In this document: piece after piece, positions 30,877-39,281 of the stretch
Layout: every line of letters starts with the position of its first letter
How positions within the stretch are numbered: position 1 is the first letter of the stretch
IMG/VR virus record: IMGVR_UViG_3300025168_000154
Coordinates: 1 to 46,190 of that record
Strand: one strand, 5' to 3'
DNA from: a virus
DNA: 46,190 bases
Made by a program: the position numbers and the translations under genes
The notes under the pieces: generated by a model
What the model saw: only the letters and a program-made list of their open reading frames with translations
Databases searched by the model: none
What the model was told of the DNA's origin: nothing

Positions 30877-32296
30877 AAATCACACCAATATATTGACGAG
30901 GCTTATTAGCCCAATTCAAAAATTGATTATAGGTATCAACGATATCATCATGGTCACCGTCTGGAAACTGCCTAAATTCACTCATAAAATCATCAAGCCA
31001 ACCCGCTTGTCTAGGCAGATACACGCTAGAGGCTAGGGCGGCCGGTGCCGTTGCTCTTGTTACTTTATCGCTATCAACCTTGACTGGCAATAGTTTATTA
31101 TTTCCCACTTGCGTTAAATCTTGTATAAGTGATTGACCTGACGCCTTATCTTCAATTAAAATAATGTAAGGATTATATTTTTGCTGTAGCGCTATAAATT
31201 CTTGTCTTAGTTGCGGATATTCTAATTTTTTTCGCATAACGTCCAAAACATAATAATCATAACCAAATTGACTTTTAACAGCCGCCCAAGTACTACAAAC
31301 CGAGTAATCATTTTGAGCGCCTACTTTAAAAGCGGTGTCCCACGATTGAACTACATATTCTATATCTTGCGGTACTTCATCATAATATTTAAAATTATTA
31401 ACATCATATACCGCAAATTCAGATCTTTCAACTGGTGCCTGTTGGTATTGCGCAAAGAACTTAGATGGATTTTCTTTTTCAATTTTCTTAAGCTCTTTGA
31501 CAGGGTAGCGCTCCGGCCAAAAACTTTCGCCATCTTCTTTAAGTGCCGGAATCTCCAAAAACAACCAATCTTCTTTTTGATTCTTTTTTAAGTAACCTAT
31601 TAAATCATTTTTACAAAGTCGCTGCATTATAACGATTGACGGCGTTGTTGGCGTCCTTCGTCTTGTTGCTAACTTATCATCATAAATTCTAATAACTTCA
31701 TCTAGTTTAACTTGCGAATTGATGTCGCCCGCATCCATTGGATCATCTAAGATAACTGCGCCACTATATCCTTGCGTTGCTGGGTTGCCACTATCAGCAC
31801 CAGTTGAGCCCGAGCCGGTGGTTGTAGCAACTAGCCCAGTTCTATTTAATGAGTTTTCAAATGACCAGTTAATTTTACTTTTTTCATCATCTTTTAATTT
31901 TAAGTCAAAAAGTGCTATAATAAAAGGATGTTCAAATATTGACTTGACTTCTCTTGATAATTTTAAAATATTCGTGCGTGAGTGGGACGTGTAAAGGTAG
32001 GCTAGATTAATACTTCTGCAAAACGTCCACGCCACAAAATACTCAACAATGAGAGATTTACCAGCGCCAACAGGAACTGAAATACCTAAATTTCTTTTCG
32101 TGTTTTTTCCTAGAGCTATATCTTGTAAGGCCTTAATTATATCCTCATGAAATGGCTTAAAAGTGAAATTAACTTTATTAATGGCAAAATGAGTATATTT
32201 GATAAATAACTTTAAATCGCTCGCTAGTGCAATTGCTGACAACATAGCTTCTTTTTTATCCTCAAGGATTTGTTCAATATGCTGCTCTAGATTCAT
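30875..32296 (-). CDS. terL: Terminase large subunit
   Basis: A 473-residue packaging motor. ATPase: 'NLGISVPVGAGKSLIVEYF' Walker A and 'SGAVILDDPMDAGD' Walker B region. Nuclease: 'YVVQSWDTAFKVGAQNDYSVCSTW' (Asp) and 'PYIILIEDKASGQSLIQDL' (Glu/Asp), with 'FPDGDHDDIVDTYNQFL' near the end supplying the last acidic residues. The start overlaps the preceding stop (ATGA). The packaging site and headful versus cos mode cannot be decided from the gene alone. Confidence 0.95.
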   Translation of the reverse strand: MNLEQHIEQILEDKKEAMLSAIALASDLKLFIKYTHFAINKVNFTFKPFHEDIIKALQDIALGKNTKRNLGISVPVGAGKSLIVEYFVAWTFCRSINLAYLYTSHSRTNILKLSREVKSIFEHPFIIALFDLKLKDDEKSKINWSFENSLNRTGLVATTTGSGSTGADSGNPATQGYSGAVILDDPMDAGDINSQVKLDEVIRIYDDKLATRRRTPTTPSIVIMQRLCKNDLIGYLKKNQKEDWLFLEIPALKEDGESFWPERYPVKELKKIEKENPSKFFAQYQQAPVERSEFAVYDVNNFKYYDEVPQDIEYVVQSWDTAFKVGAQNDYSVCSTWAAVKSQFGYDYYVLDVMRKKLEYPQLRQEFIALQQKYNPYIILIEDKASGQSLIQDLTQVGNNKLLPVKVDSDKVTRATAPAALASSVYLPRQAGWLDDFMSEFRQFPDGDHDDIVDTYNQFLNWANKPRQYIGVI

Positions 32297-32613
32297 AGAT
32301 CTATATCTGGTATTTTATTCTGATAGCCCTTATCCCAATTATTTCTATCCAATTCATGGTGAACGCCTTTTCTAAGATAACTAAAATAGCCCTCACGATG
32401 CCATTTTAGACAATCGATATTCTTATCACGCCATAAACACTTGCCATTTTCCATCAGCACCCAGTAGCCATTAAGGCAATAAGAATAAACATTTTTTGAA
32501 TAACACTTGATATGATCAGCTACAATATTGGCCTCTCGGAAAGTTAACAATTTTCTTTTAGAAAACTTTTTTAAAATTCTTCTTTTATTTAATTCTTTAA
32601 ATATTTTTTTCAT
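32293..32613 (-). CDS. Unknown protein sharing the repeat of 27533
   Basis: A 106-residue protein with a basic N terminus (KKIFKELNKRRILKKFSKRK). 'LTFREANIVADHIKCYSKNVYSYCLNGYWVLMENGKCLWRDKNIDCLKWHREGYFSYLRKGVHHEL' aligns with the repeat of the protein at 27533. It lies just upstream of terL, with coupling. A role in packaging or an accessory function are both possible. Confidence 0.5.
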   Translation of the reverse strand: MKKIFKELNKRRILKKFSKRKLLTFREANIVADHIKCYSKNVYSYCLNGYWVLMENGKCLWRDKNIDCLKWHREGYFSYLRKGVHHELDRNNWDKGYQNKIPDIDL

Positions 32614-32914
32614 CTTGCTGCAATTGTTTAAATTCTTCTTTTAATTCATGGAGTGTCATATAATCATCATCTGTAAATCTATTCATTAATCTTGCTATCA
32701 ATAAATCTTTATGCAAAAGCGCCCAAATCCTTGAAGGCACACCGTTTCGCGCCATATGATTTTGACGACCAGCAAGATACGAATATTCTTCTAGGCACTT
32801 AATATAAGATCCATTATACTCGCACAACTCATTTTTGTACTTTTTGACAATGTATTTAAAAAGATCATAACAACCTCCAAAATTTTTATAATTGATGTTT
32901 ATTTTGTTATTCAT
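32597..32914 (-). CDS. Unknown protein upstream of terL
   Basis: A 105-residue, mainly helical protein with Cys in the N-terminal half and an acidic C-terminal helix ('MTLHELKEEFKQLQQDEKNI'). It overlaps the next gene by 17 bp. Terminase small subunits often precede terL, so it is an alternative TerS candidate, but it has no obvious HTH. Confidence 0.5.
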   Translation of the reverse strand: MNNKININYKNFGGCYDLFKYIVKKYKNELCEYNGSYIKCLEEYSYLAGRQNHMARNGVPSRIWALLHKDLLIARLMNRFTDDDYMTLHELKEEFKQLQQDEKNI

Positions 32915-32937
32915 TTTTACAAAATTTTATTGCTAAT

Positions 32938-32963
32938 AAAAAATCTACATTGATTGTCCTTCT
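32938..32963 (+). promoter_or_regulatory. Partial late motif before the protease/capsid operon
   Basis: AAAAAATCTACATT is intact at 32938-32951, but the ATAACT half (here CCTTCT) and the -10 are poor. It is on the plus strand toward the protease gene, some 60 nt upstream. Confidence 0.35.
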
Positions 32964-33020
32964 GCATAAATCACAATACAAGCATTAATTTTATTTTTTT
33001 ATTAATAAAAATTTGCATTG

Positions 33021-34115
33021 ATGACAAATAAAGAAGTCAAATCTTTTGCTTTCGAAGTTAAAGAATTTGGAAATGACAATGAGTATTACACTTTTGAAGG
33101 ATACGCCTCAACCTTTGGCAATACTGACTTGGACGGTGATATTATTGACGCTGGAGCCTTTGATAAGTTTTTATCTACGAACAAACAAGTGCCTATATTA
33201 TGGTCTCATGAAATGAATATGCCGGTCGGCAAATCAACTCAATTAACTATTGATAGTAATGGTCTTTATATAAAGGCACGCATGCCTAAAGATGATGATT
33301 TTGTAAAGGGGCGCGTAATGCCACAGATGAAAGTAGGGTCAATTGAAGAAATGTCAATTGGCTTTTTTGTAAAAGATTATGACATTGAAAAAGGCACCAG
33401 GCACATTAAAGAAATAGATTTATTTGAGACTTCTTTGGTTGCGAAGGCTGCTAATCCTAAGGCCTTAATCTCTGGCTTTAAAGCATTTTCAGGCAAGACT
33501 AACTTACCACTAGCACCAAAGGACACACCGTGGGATTCGTCTATGGCCATAAAGCATATAAGGTTACTATCTGACTCTTTAGAAAGCCCGAGCCCTAGCT
33601 ATAAGAATTATTTTATGGTATATAACGCAGAAGAGCCAGAAAACTTTGGATCTTATAAACTACCTTTTGTTGATGTAGTTGGTGATAAGGCTGTTATAGT
33701 GCCAAGAGCTGTTTATGCTATTGCTGCAGCACTACAAGGCGCAAGAGGCGGCGTTGAATTATCCGATAGTGATAGAAGCAAAGTTGAATCTGTTGTAAAT
33801 AGACTTTATAAGAAAATGGCTGACGAGTTTAACGATGACAGCATCGTTTCGCCACTGTCTAAATATCATGATGAAGATGATGACAAAAAAGATTCTAGTA
33901 AATCGTTTGAAAGTCTAAAAGAAGTGGAGGCTGAGCTAAAAAGCAAAGGTTATTCACAGTCTGAGGCTAAGATGATGATTTCAAGGATACATGAATTAAA
34001 AGGATCAAATCAGCGTGAGGCTGACGAGAAGTGCCAGCGCGAGGCTGATACTACCGCTATTGAGTACACAAACGCTCTTAAAGAGCTGTTTTGTGAATTA
34101 CAAAAACTTAAATAA
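33021..34115 (+). CDS. Prohead protease (HK97 gp4-like) with C-terminal extension
   Basis: A 364-residue protein started at the ATG at 33021 (a TTG one codon earlier is less likely). The protease domain (about residues 20-150) shows 'FEGYASTFGNTDLDGDII', catalytic His63 in 'ILWSHE' and Ser112 in 'EEMSIGFF'. Residues about 165-270 hold a second domain ('FGSYKLPFVDVVGDKAVIVPRAVYAIAAALQGARGGVELS') that is often fused to phage proteases. A charged helical tail, possibly scaffold-like, follows. Confidence 0.92.
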   Translation: MTNKEVKSFAFEVKEFGNDNEYYTFEGYASTFGNTDLDGDIIDAGAFDKFLSTNKQVPILWSHEMNMPVGKSTQLTIDSNGLYIKARMPKDDDFVKGRVMPQMKVGSIEEMSIGFFVKDYDIEKGTRHIKEIDLFETSLVAKAANPKALISGFKAFSGKTNLPLAPKDTPWDSSMAIKHIRLLSDSLESPSPSYKNYFMVYNAEEPENFGSYKLPFVDVVGDKAVIVPRAVYAIAAALQGARGGVELSDSDRSKVESVVNRLYKKMADEFNDDSIVSPLSKYHDEDDDKKDSSKSFESLKEVEAELKSKGYSQSEAKMMISRIHELKGSNQREADEKCQREADTTAIEYTNALKELFCELQKLK

Positions 34116-34133
34116 TAATTAAATTAAATTAAA

Positions 34134-35327
34134 ATGGAAAATATAAATCTTGACGACATTAACAAGTTGACTCATGACCTTAGGCAGGCCAGCGAGCAAA
34201 AAAACAAAGAAGCTGAATCTCAGATCTTAGTTGAAATGAAATCAGTTGACGCTAAAATTGAAGCTCAAAACGCTGAAATTAAAGCTATGAAAGAATCTCT
34301 TGAAGCATCTGAAAAGAAAGCTTGCCAAGCAGAAGCTGATCTAAAAAGATCTAGCGGTTATCTTGCTGATGAGAAAAAAGAAGAAGCTAAAAAACACGTT
34401 GCAGCTTTTGAAACTTTCTTGAAAAAAGGTCATCATGAATTCTCTATGAGCAATCGTGAAGAGCTTAAATACTTAAGAACTGACAACAACGTTGATGGTG
34501 GTTTCTTGGCTCCAGAAGAGTACGCTAACGAAATTATCAAAAAAATTGTTCCTTTCTCACCAATGAGACAATACGCTAACATCGTTACTACTTCAAGATC
34601 AGCTTACGAGATCCCGAAAAGAGATACTTTAGTTGCTGGCTACTGGGTTGGCGAAGGTACGGCTGTTACTGCAAGCAACTCTCAATATGGTAAAATCACG
34701 ATTGCACCGGGTAAAATGGGCGCAAAAGTTTCTATCACAAGAGAAATGCTAACCGACGCAGTTTTCAACATGAGAGATCAAATTATTGATAACGTTGCTA
34801 CTCGTTTCAGAGCTCTTGAAGGCGCTGCTTACATCAACGGTAACGGAATCAATAAGCCAGAAGGGATCACTGTTGCAACTGGATTAGCTGAGGTAAACTC
34901 AGGTAATGCTGCTACAATTTCTGCTGATGCAATCATTGAAGCTAGAACTTCTGTAGAATTTGATTATGACAGAAACGGTGCATACATGATGAACCGTGAT
35001 ACTTTGGGTAAAGTAAGAACACTTAAAGATACTCAAAACAGATACCTTCTTAATGATGGTCTTAACGGCCCTGAAAGAGAAATGGAATTGAACGGTCGCC
35101 CAGTTGTTATTGCTGATGATCTACCAAACGAAGGAGCGAACGCTTTCCCTATCTTCTATGGTGATTTTAGAGCAGGTTACACAATCGTTGACAATGCAGG
35201 TCTTTACACTAAAGAAGATTCATCTACTTTGGCTGATCAAGACATGACTAGCTACCTATTCTTTAGAAGAACCGGCGGAAAAGTTGTATTGCCTGAGGCT
35301 CTTGTAAAAATCAAGTGTTCTGTATAA
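34134..35327 (+). CDS. Major capsid protein, HK97 fold
   Basis: A 397-residue capsid precursor. Residues 1-110 are a charged, helical scaffold (delta) domain that the upstream protease would remove. The HK97 body begins near 'LRTDNNVDGGFLAPEEYANEIIKKI' and continues through 'ANIVTTSRSAYEIPKRD', 'KITIAPGKMGAKVSITREML', 'GAAYINGNGINKPEGI' and 'VIADDLPNE..AFPIFYGDFRAGYTI'. Codon choice is more uniform than in neighbours, as expected for the most abundant protein. Confidence 0.97.
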   Translation: MENINLDDINKLTHDLRQASEQKNKEAESQILVEMKSVDAKIEAQNAEIKAMKESLEASEKKACQAEADLKRSSGYLADEKKEEAKKHVAAFETFLKKGHHEFSMSNREELKYLRTDNNVDGGFLAPEEYANEIIKKIVPFSPMRQYANIVTTSRSAYEIPKRDTLVAGYWVGEGTAVTASNSQYGKITIAPGKMGAKVSITREMLTDAVFNMRDQIIDNVATRFRALEGAAYINGNGINKPEGITVATGLAEVNSGNAATISADAIIEARTSVEFDYDRNGAYMMNRDTLGKVRTLKDTQNRYLLNDGLNGPEREMELNGRPVVIADDLPNEGANAFPIFYGDFRAGYTIVDNAGLYTKEDSSTLADQDMTSYLFFRRTGGKVVLPEALVKIKCSV

Positions 35328-35360
35328 TAACAAAAATATTAAATTTAAATTAAAAAAATT

Positions 35361-35759
35361 ATGGCTACAAAAGACATAAACACAATTATTAAAGTTAGTA
35401 ATGCAATCAACGCGACTGCTATTGCTGCTGATAGTGATACTGATGGCGAGTTTATCGATACTCAAGGCTTCTATAGTCTTTCATTTATCGCTAAATCTAC
35501 AGCCTATACCGATGGCACTTACACGCTAGCCATATATGAATCAGATACTGCTTCGGCTCTTGATTTTACCCTTGCTGCTGCTGATTTTGTTATTGGTGCA
35601 GGTGTAATCAGTGCAGTTGACACACCAGTTAAAATTGGTTATGTTGGCAAAAAAAGATATGCTAGATTAAGAATTATTGCAACTGGCGTGACTATTGGCG
35701 CTACCTTAACAGCTGACGCTATACAAGGTAATCCTGATGATGCACCAACTGCTGCATAG
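35361..35759 (+). CDS. Head decoration-like protein
   Basis: A 132-residue, beta-rich protein following the capsid gene. The pattern 'GEFIDTQGFYSLSFIAKSTAYTDGTYTLAIYESDTASALDF' and 'IGYVGKKRYARLRIIATG' is seen in a group of small virion proteins encoded just after HK97-type capsids. A decoration or head-fibre role is inferred from position and composition. Confidence 0.55.
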   Translation: MATKDINTIIKVSNAINATAIAADSDTDGEFIDTQGFYSLSFIAKSTAYTDGTYTLAIYESDTASALDFTLAAADFVIGAGVISAVDTPVKIGYVGKKRYARLRIIATGVTIGATLTADAIQGNPDDAPTAA

Positions 35760-35765
35760 CATAAA

Positions 35766-35808
35766 GAGTTGTTTCCTTGCGGCTTTTTCTAACTCCTTGG
35801 CCGCAAGG
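35766..35808 (+). other. GC-rich intercistronic hairpin, possible pseudoknot
   Basis: CCTTGCGGC (35775-35783) pairs perfectly with GCCGCAAGG (35800-35808). GAGTT (35766-35770) can pair with AACTC (35791-35795), and the two helices interlock in an H-type pseudoknot order. No T-run follows. It lies between the decoration gene and the next gene, in otherwise AT-rich DNA. Confidence 0.55.
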
Positions 35809-35831
35809 GGGCATAATTAAAATTATAATTT

Positions 35832-36092
35832 ATGAAAGTTCAAATTTTAAAAAAAGTATCATGCGCAACTAACGACCTCGGCAATGAAACTATTGCTTAC
35901 AACAAAGATGAGGTTGTTGAAATAATAGACAGCTTGGCAAAAATTTTGATTAATGCAGGTTATGCAATTGAAGTTAAAGATTTAAAAGAAGCTAAAATAC
36001 CTAAAGTTGCTGAAAAGGCAATTGAAAAAGCGCCAGAAAACAAGGCTTTAAAAACGAAGAAAAAGGAAACAAAGAGTAAAACTAAAAAATAA
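35832..36092 (+). CDS. Small head-region protein with Lys-rich tail
   Basis: An 86-residue protein. Its first half ('NKDEVVEIIDSLAKILINAGYAIEV') fits small phage head proteins that end in an 'aGyAe' motif; the tail is an Ala/Lys-rich disordered stretch (KKKETKSKTKK) that could touch DNA or RNA. Exact role unknown. Confidence 0.5.
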   Translation: MKVQILKKVSCATNDLGNETIAYNKDEVVEIIDSLAKILINAGYAIEVKDLKEAKIPKVAEKAIEKAPENKALKTKKKETKSKTKK

Positions 36093-36095
36093 ATT

Positions 36096-36452
36096 ATGAC
36101 TGCGATTACTACTCAATATCAAGATTCTAGATGCGATAACATCAAAGCAACCATTCTCAATACAGCCACTGAATCGGCTGCCATTGATATTTCTGGCACT
36201 ACCCTTGTGGGCTTTGTAATACCAGCCGCTTTTCAAGGAACGACAATAAGTTTCCAAGTATCAGTTGATGGGGCTACTTTTGCGACGCTAGACGATTATC
36301 AAGGTAATGTCGTAACAATATCAGGTATAACAGCTGGAAATGCTGTAAACTGGCAGCGCGGTGATCTTTCGCCGTGGCAGTATCTAAAGCTAGTTGCGGG
36401 ATCTGCACAAACATCTGACATTGAAATTCAATGTATAACTGAACCAGTATAA
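36096..36452 (+). CDS. Unknown virion-associated protein
   Basis: A 118-residue, beta-rich protein with no charged helices ('TLVGFVIPAAFQGTTISFQVSVDGATF', 'SPWQYLKLVAG'), typical of jelly-roll-like decoration or collar proteins. It lies between the head and connector genes and starts 3 nt after the upstream stop. Confidence 0.5.
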   Translation: MTAITTQYQDSRCDNIKATILNTATESAAIDISGTTLVGFVIPAAFQGTTISFQVSVDGATFATLDDYQGNVVTISGITAGNAVNWQRGDLSPWQYLKLVAGSAQTSDIEIQCITEPV

Positions 36453-36456
36453 AATT

Positions 36457-37065
36457 ATGAGCTACGCCTGCGTCACACCTACAAATTATATTTTAGTTAC
36501 CGATGCAGCCGTTGAGCCTATTACATTAAGCGAAATAAAAACTAATCTCAAAATCACCACAACAGACTACGACGATATTTTAACCCCAATGATCAAAACG
36601 GCCGTTGCAAAAGGTGAACAAATAACCGGCCGCGACTTTATTACTAAAAAATATAAAACGTTTATTGATTATTTTCCCGGCAATCAATTTGGTATCAAAA
36701 TTCTTAAATCCAAATTACAAGCTATTGACCACATTAAATATTACAAAGATGATGCTCTAATTACTTTAAGTGCTGCTGATTATTATATTACAGATGATGC
36801 TGACTATTCTTATATCTTTTTAAAGTCTGGAAAAAATTTTCCTAGGGATATTGACGATAGGGCACAAGCGGTGCAAATTATTTTTGATGCTGGTTACGGT
36901 GACACGGCCGCAGATGTGCCGCAGGGAATAAAGCAAGCTTTAATTGCTTATATCGCAATGCTTTACAATAACGCTGGCGATTGCCCGCTTGATGAGGCGG
37001 ATAATTTAGCATTTAACTTGCTATCGGGATATATTATAAGTGAATTACTATTTGATGTTATTTAA
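36457..37065 (+). CDS. Head-tail connector, gp6-like
   Basis: A 202-residue protein of the HK97 gp6-type connector group: 'EPITLSEIKTNLKITTTDYDDILTPMIKTAVAKGEQITGR' is the characteristic N-terminal helical pair, followed by a beta region and 'VPQGIKQALIAYIAMLYNNAGD'. It forms the adaptor ring below portal. Confidence 0.85.
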   Translation: MSYACVTPTNYILVTDAAVEPITLSEIKTNLKITTTDYDDILTPMIKTAVAKGEQITGRDFITKKYKTFIDYFPGNQFGIKILKSKLQAIDHIKYYKDDALITLSAADYYITDDADYSYIFLKSGKNFPRDIDDRAQAVQIIFDAGYGDTAADVPQGIKQALIAYIAMLYNNAGDCPLDEADNLAFNLLSGYIISELLFDVI

Positions 37066-37458
37066 ATGAAATGTCGCTCTTTAAAACCAGATTTGAACAA
37101 GGTTTGTATTGCAGATCTTAGTTCAAAAATAAAAATTCAAACTACCTCAGAAGCCTATAGCAATAATCCCGACACGGTACCAGTTGCGCAATTTGTCGAT
37201 ATTGTGGAGATGTGGGCTTTAATCAATACCGGAGAATCATTTAATTATATTGACGGCGTGCAGACTGGCAATGCTATCAATACTGATTTTACTATCATGT
37301 ATACCGCTGATATTGATTTTAAGCAGCGCTTATGGGTTGAATACGATAATAATAAATATAAGGTAATTTCAGTTAACAACATTAATCAGGCTGATAATTT
37401 TATTAGGTTAAGAACTATTGAAACGGGAGATAAAAATATAATTGCTAACTTAAGATGA
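37066..37458 (+). CDS. Head closure protein (head-tail adaptor)
   Basis: A 130-residue, beta-rich protein matching the phage head-tail adaptor group ('LSSKIKIQTTSEAY...FVDIVEMWALINTGESFNYIDG', 'DIDFKQRLWVEYDNNKYKVISVNNINQADNFIRLRT'). It follows the connector directly (adjacent codons) and overlaps the next gene by 4 bp. Confidence 0.8.
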   Translation: MKCRSLKPDLNKVCIADLSSKIKIQTTSEAYSNNPDTVPVAQFVDIVEMWALINTGESFNYIDGVQTGNAINTDFTIMYTADIDFKQRLWVEYDNNKYKVISVNNINQADNFIRLRTIETGDKNIIANLR

Positions 37459-37940
37459 TTGAATTTAAAAACAATAATCATAAATTTAATCGACAGTTTA
37501 AGAGGCAAGAAAGCGCAATTAAGCGCGGATTAAGACAAGGGGCCGCAATATCTGGTAAAGAGTTGGTTAGTAAACTTAAAAAAGATATGAAGCTGCCTAA
37601 GTCGGGACGCTTGTATAAAACTTCTATAGGCATGACTGGCAACCCTTTAAAATCAATGAGATCTTACAGAGCTTCATCACCAAATCAAGTGCCAGCTATT
37701 GTTACAGGTGAATTTAGAAGATCGCTAGGCTTTGAGGTGCAGGGATCTTCAAGATTAGTATTTGGCTCTGGTAAAGATGGCATTGCAAAATATGCAAAAT
37801 TTTTAGAAGAAGGCACTAGCCGCATGAAAGCTAGAAAGCCACTACAACGAACGGCTGAAAAAATGGATAATCAAGTTAATAAAAACCTTAATCGCAATAT
37901 TAAAAAACAACTTGCAAAAATAGGAGTAGATATAACATGA
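37455..37940 (+). CDS. HK97 gp10-like tail completion/neck protein
   Basis: A 161-residue basic protein. 'FRRSLGFEV', 'KYAKFLEEGTSRMKARKPLQRTAEKM' is the family signature of gp10/HK97 neck proteins: a 'Y...E.GT..M.A.PFL.PA' motif near the end. It overlaps both neighbours by 4 bp. Confidence 0.75.
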   Translation: MIEFKNNNHKFNRQFKRQESAIKRGLRQGAAISGKELVSKLKKDMKLPKSGRLYKTSIGMTGNPLKSMRSYRASSPNQVPAIVTGEFRRSLGFEVQGSSRLVFGSGKDGIAKYAKFLEEGTSRMKARKPLQRTAEKMDNQVNKNLNRNIKKQLAKIGVDIT

Positions 37941-39013
37941 AAGCATCAAGCATTGTAAATAGAATTAAAGCGGTTTTAGCCACTTACACAGAAGGCTTTT
38001 CTAATCTTATTGATATAAATACTTTAACTTGCGCTACTACTACAATTACAGCTAATACTATAAATCCCCACGGCCTTAATACTGGCGACTATGTCACTAT
38101 CAAAGGCGCTAAAGAGCCTATTACATTAACTACATTAACTAGAAGCGATAATATCGTAACAGCTGTAAGTGCCACCGATCATAAGCTTATTGATCCGTCG
38201 AAATATTCTGCTCAGTGGTTACCTATAATGGTTGAAATAAGCGGCGCTAATCCCGCTGAATATAATGGCAGCTTTAAATTACTAACCGTTGCCGATGATA
38301 ATACATTTACTTTTGAGATCACCACCACGCCAGCATCACCGGCAGTGGCAGCAGGTCAACTGCTATTAAAAGATGAAAGCGGCTACAATGGCTATAAACA
38401 AATAACAGTAACCACACCAAATGATTTTACTTACTCAACTTTACAAACTTTACAATCACCAGCAGCTGGTACTATAAAAATGTCGGTAGCAACTAAAGTT
38501 TCAGGAGTCGCATCGCCTAATAACATTGTTGAGTATTATAATAAAAATGGCGCTGGAGTCTTAGATGATAGAATATTTGTTTATATTGATGATGATGTTG
38601 TTTATCGCAACGACACAGTCGGCAATGACATATCTTCACAGCAAAATAGCAACCTTGATTATTTTTATCAATTACAAGAAAGTTTTTCAATATTTGTGGT
38701 TACTCCTGGTAAAGATAGCTTACAAGGTATACAAGCGGCGGACAGGGCGCGTTCTTATCGTGTGCCGTTATTAAAAGCAATAGCCAATTTTCAATTTGAA
38801 AGTGATTTGACTGATACAAATTACCAGCCTGCCTATTATACAGGATCATCAACAGATGATTATATTAAGGCTTTTTATGTTCAGCGCTTCGATTTTGGGG
38901 CTATTACTTATATACAAAATAGCGATGTTAACCAAGATAGCAATTCTTCACTGCTGAAAGAAATTGATGCTATTGAAATTGCAAAAGATTTAGAAATAAA
39001 AGTGGACTTTTAA
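37937..39013 (+). CDS. Mu gp37-like tail protein with inserted beta domain
   Basis: A 358-residue protein. The outer parts match Mu gp37-like tail-terminator proteins ('SIVNRIKAVLATYTEGFSNLIDI' start; 'GIQAADRARSYRVPLLKAIANFQFE...' through the end). Between about residues 30 and 155 lie inserted modules with the pattern 'NPHGLNTGDYVTIKGA...NIVTA...H.L' and 'ISGANPAEYNGSFKLLTVADDNTFTFEI...P', related to the insertion in gp47. The family itself is shorter, so the insertion is a fusion. Confidence 0.65.
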   Translation: MKASSIVNRIKAVLATYTEGFSNLIDINTLTCATTTITANTINPHGLNTGDYVTIKGAKEPITLTTLTRSDNIVTAVSATDHKLIDPSKYSAQWLPIMVEISGANPAEYNGSFKLLTVADDNTFTFEITTTPASPAVAAGQLLLKDESGYNGYKQITVTTPNDFTYSTLQTLQSPAAGTIKMSVATKVSGVASPNNIVEYYNKNGAGVLDDRIFVYIDDDVVYRNDTVGNDISSQQNSNLDYFYQLQESFSIFVVTPGKDSLQGIQAADRARSYRVPLLKAIANFQFESDLTDTNYQPAYYTGSSTDDYIKAFYVQRFDFGAITYIQNSDVNQDSNSSLLKEIDAIEIAKDLEIKVDF

Positions 39014-39020
39014 GATAAAT

Positions 39021-39071
39021 AAAAAATCTACATTTAAATTATAACTAATGAAATTATATTTATAGCATAAT
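39021..39071 (+). promoter_or_regulatory. Candidate late promoter before gp38/sheath operon
   Basis: AAAAAATCTACA (39021-39032), 8-nt gap, ATAACT (39041-39046), 19-nt gap, CATAAT (39066-39071). The ATG of gp38 is 13 nt further. Confidence 0.55.
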
Positions 39072-39083
39072 TAATAATTTTTT

Positions 39084-39281
39084 ATGAAAGAAATAGAAAT
39101 TAAAATAAATAAAGATTTAACATCACCTAGCGGAAAATATAGCTCCGGCACGCAGTTAATTCTATTTGTCGATAGTGAAGGTACGCCACTTGATCACTTC
39201 TGGCGCAGCAGGCTAAAAGATTCAGCAATCGATGATTGTATTGAAATTGTAAATAAATCAACTAAAAAATCTAAAAAATAA
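39084..39281 (+). CDS. Mu gp38-like protein (DUF2635)
   Basis: A 65-residue protein with the DUF2635 pattern 'SPSGKYSSGTQLILFVDSEGTPLDHFWRSRLKDSAIDDCIEI'. It always sits just before the sheath gene in Mu-type tails, as here, and overlaps the sheath ATG by one base. Function not known. Confidence 0.8.
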   Translation: MKEIEIKINKDLTSPSGKYSSGTQLILFVDSEGTPLDHFWRSRLKDSAIDDCIEIVNKSTKKSKK

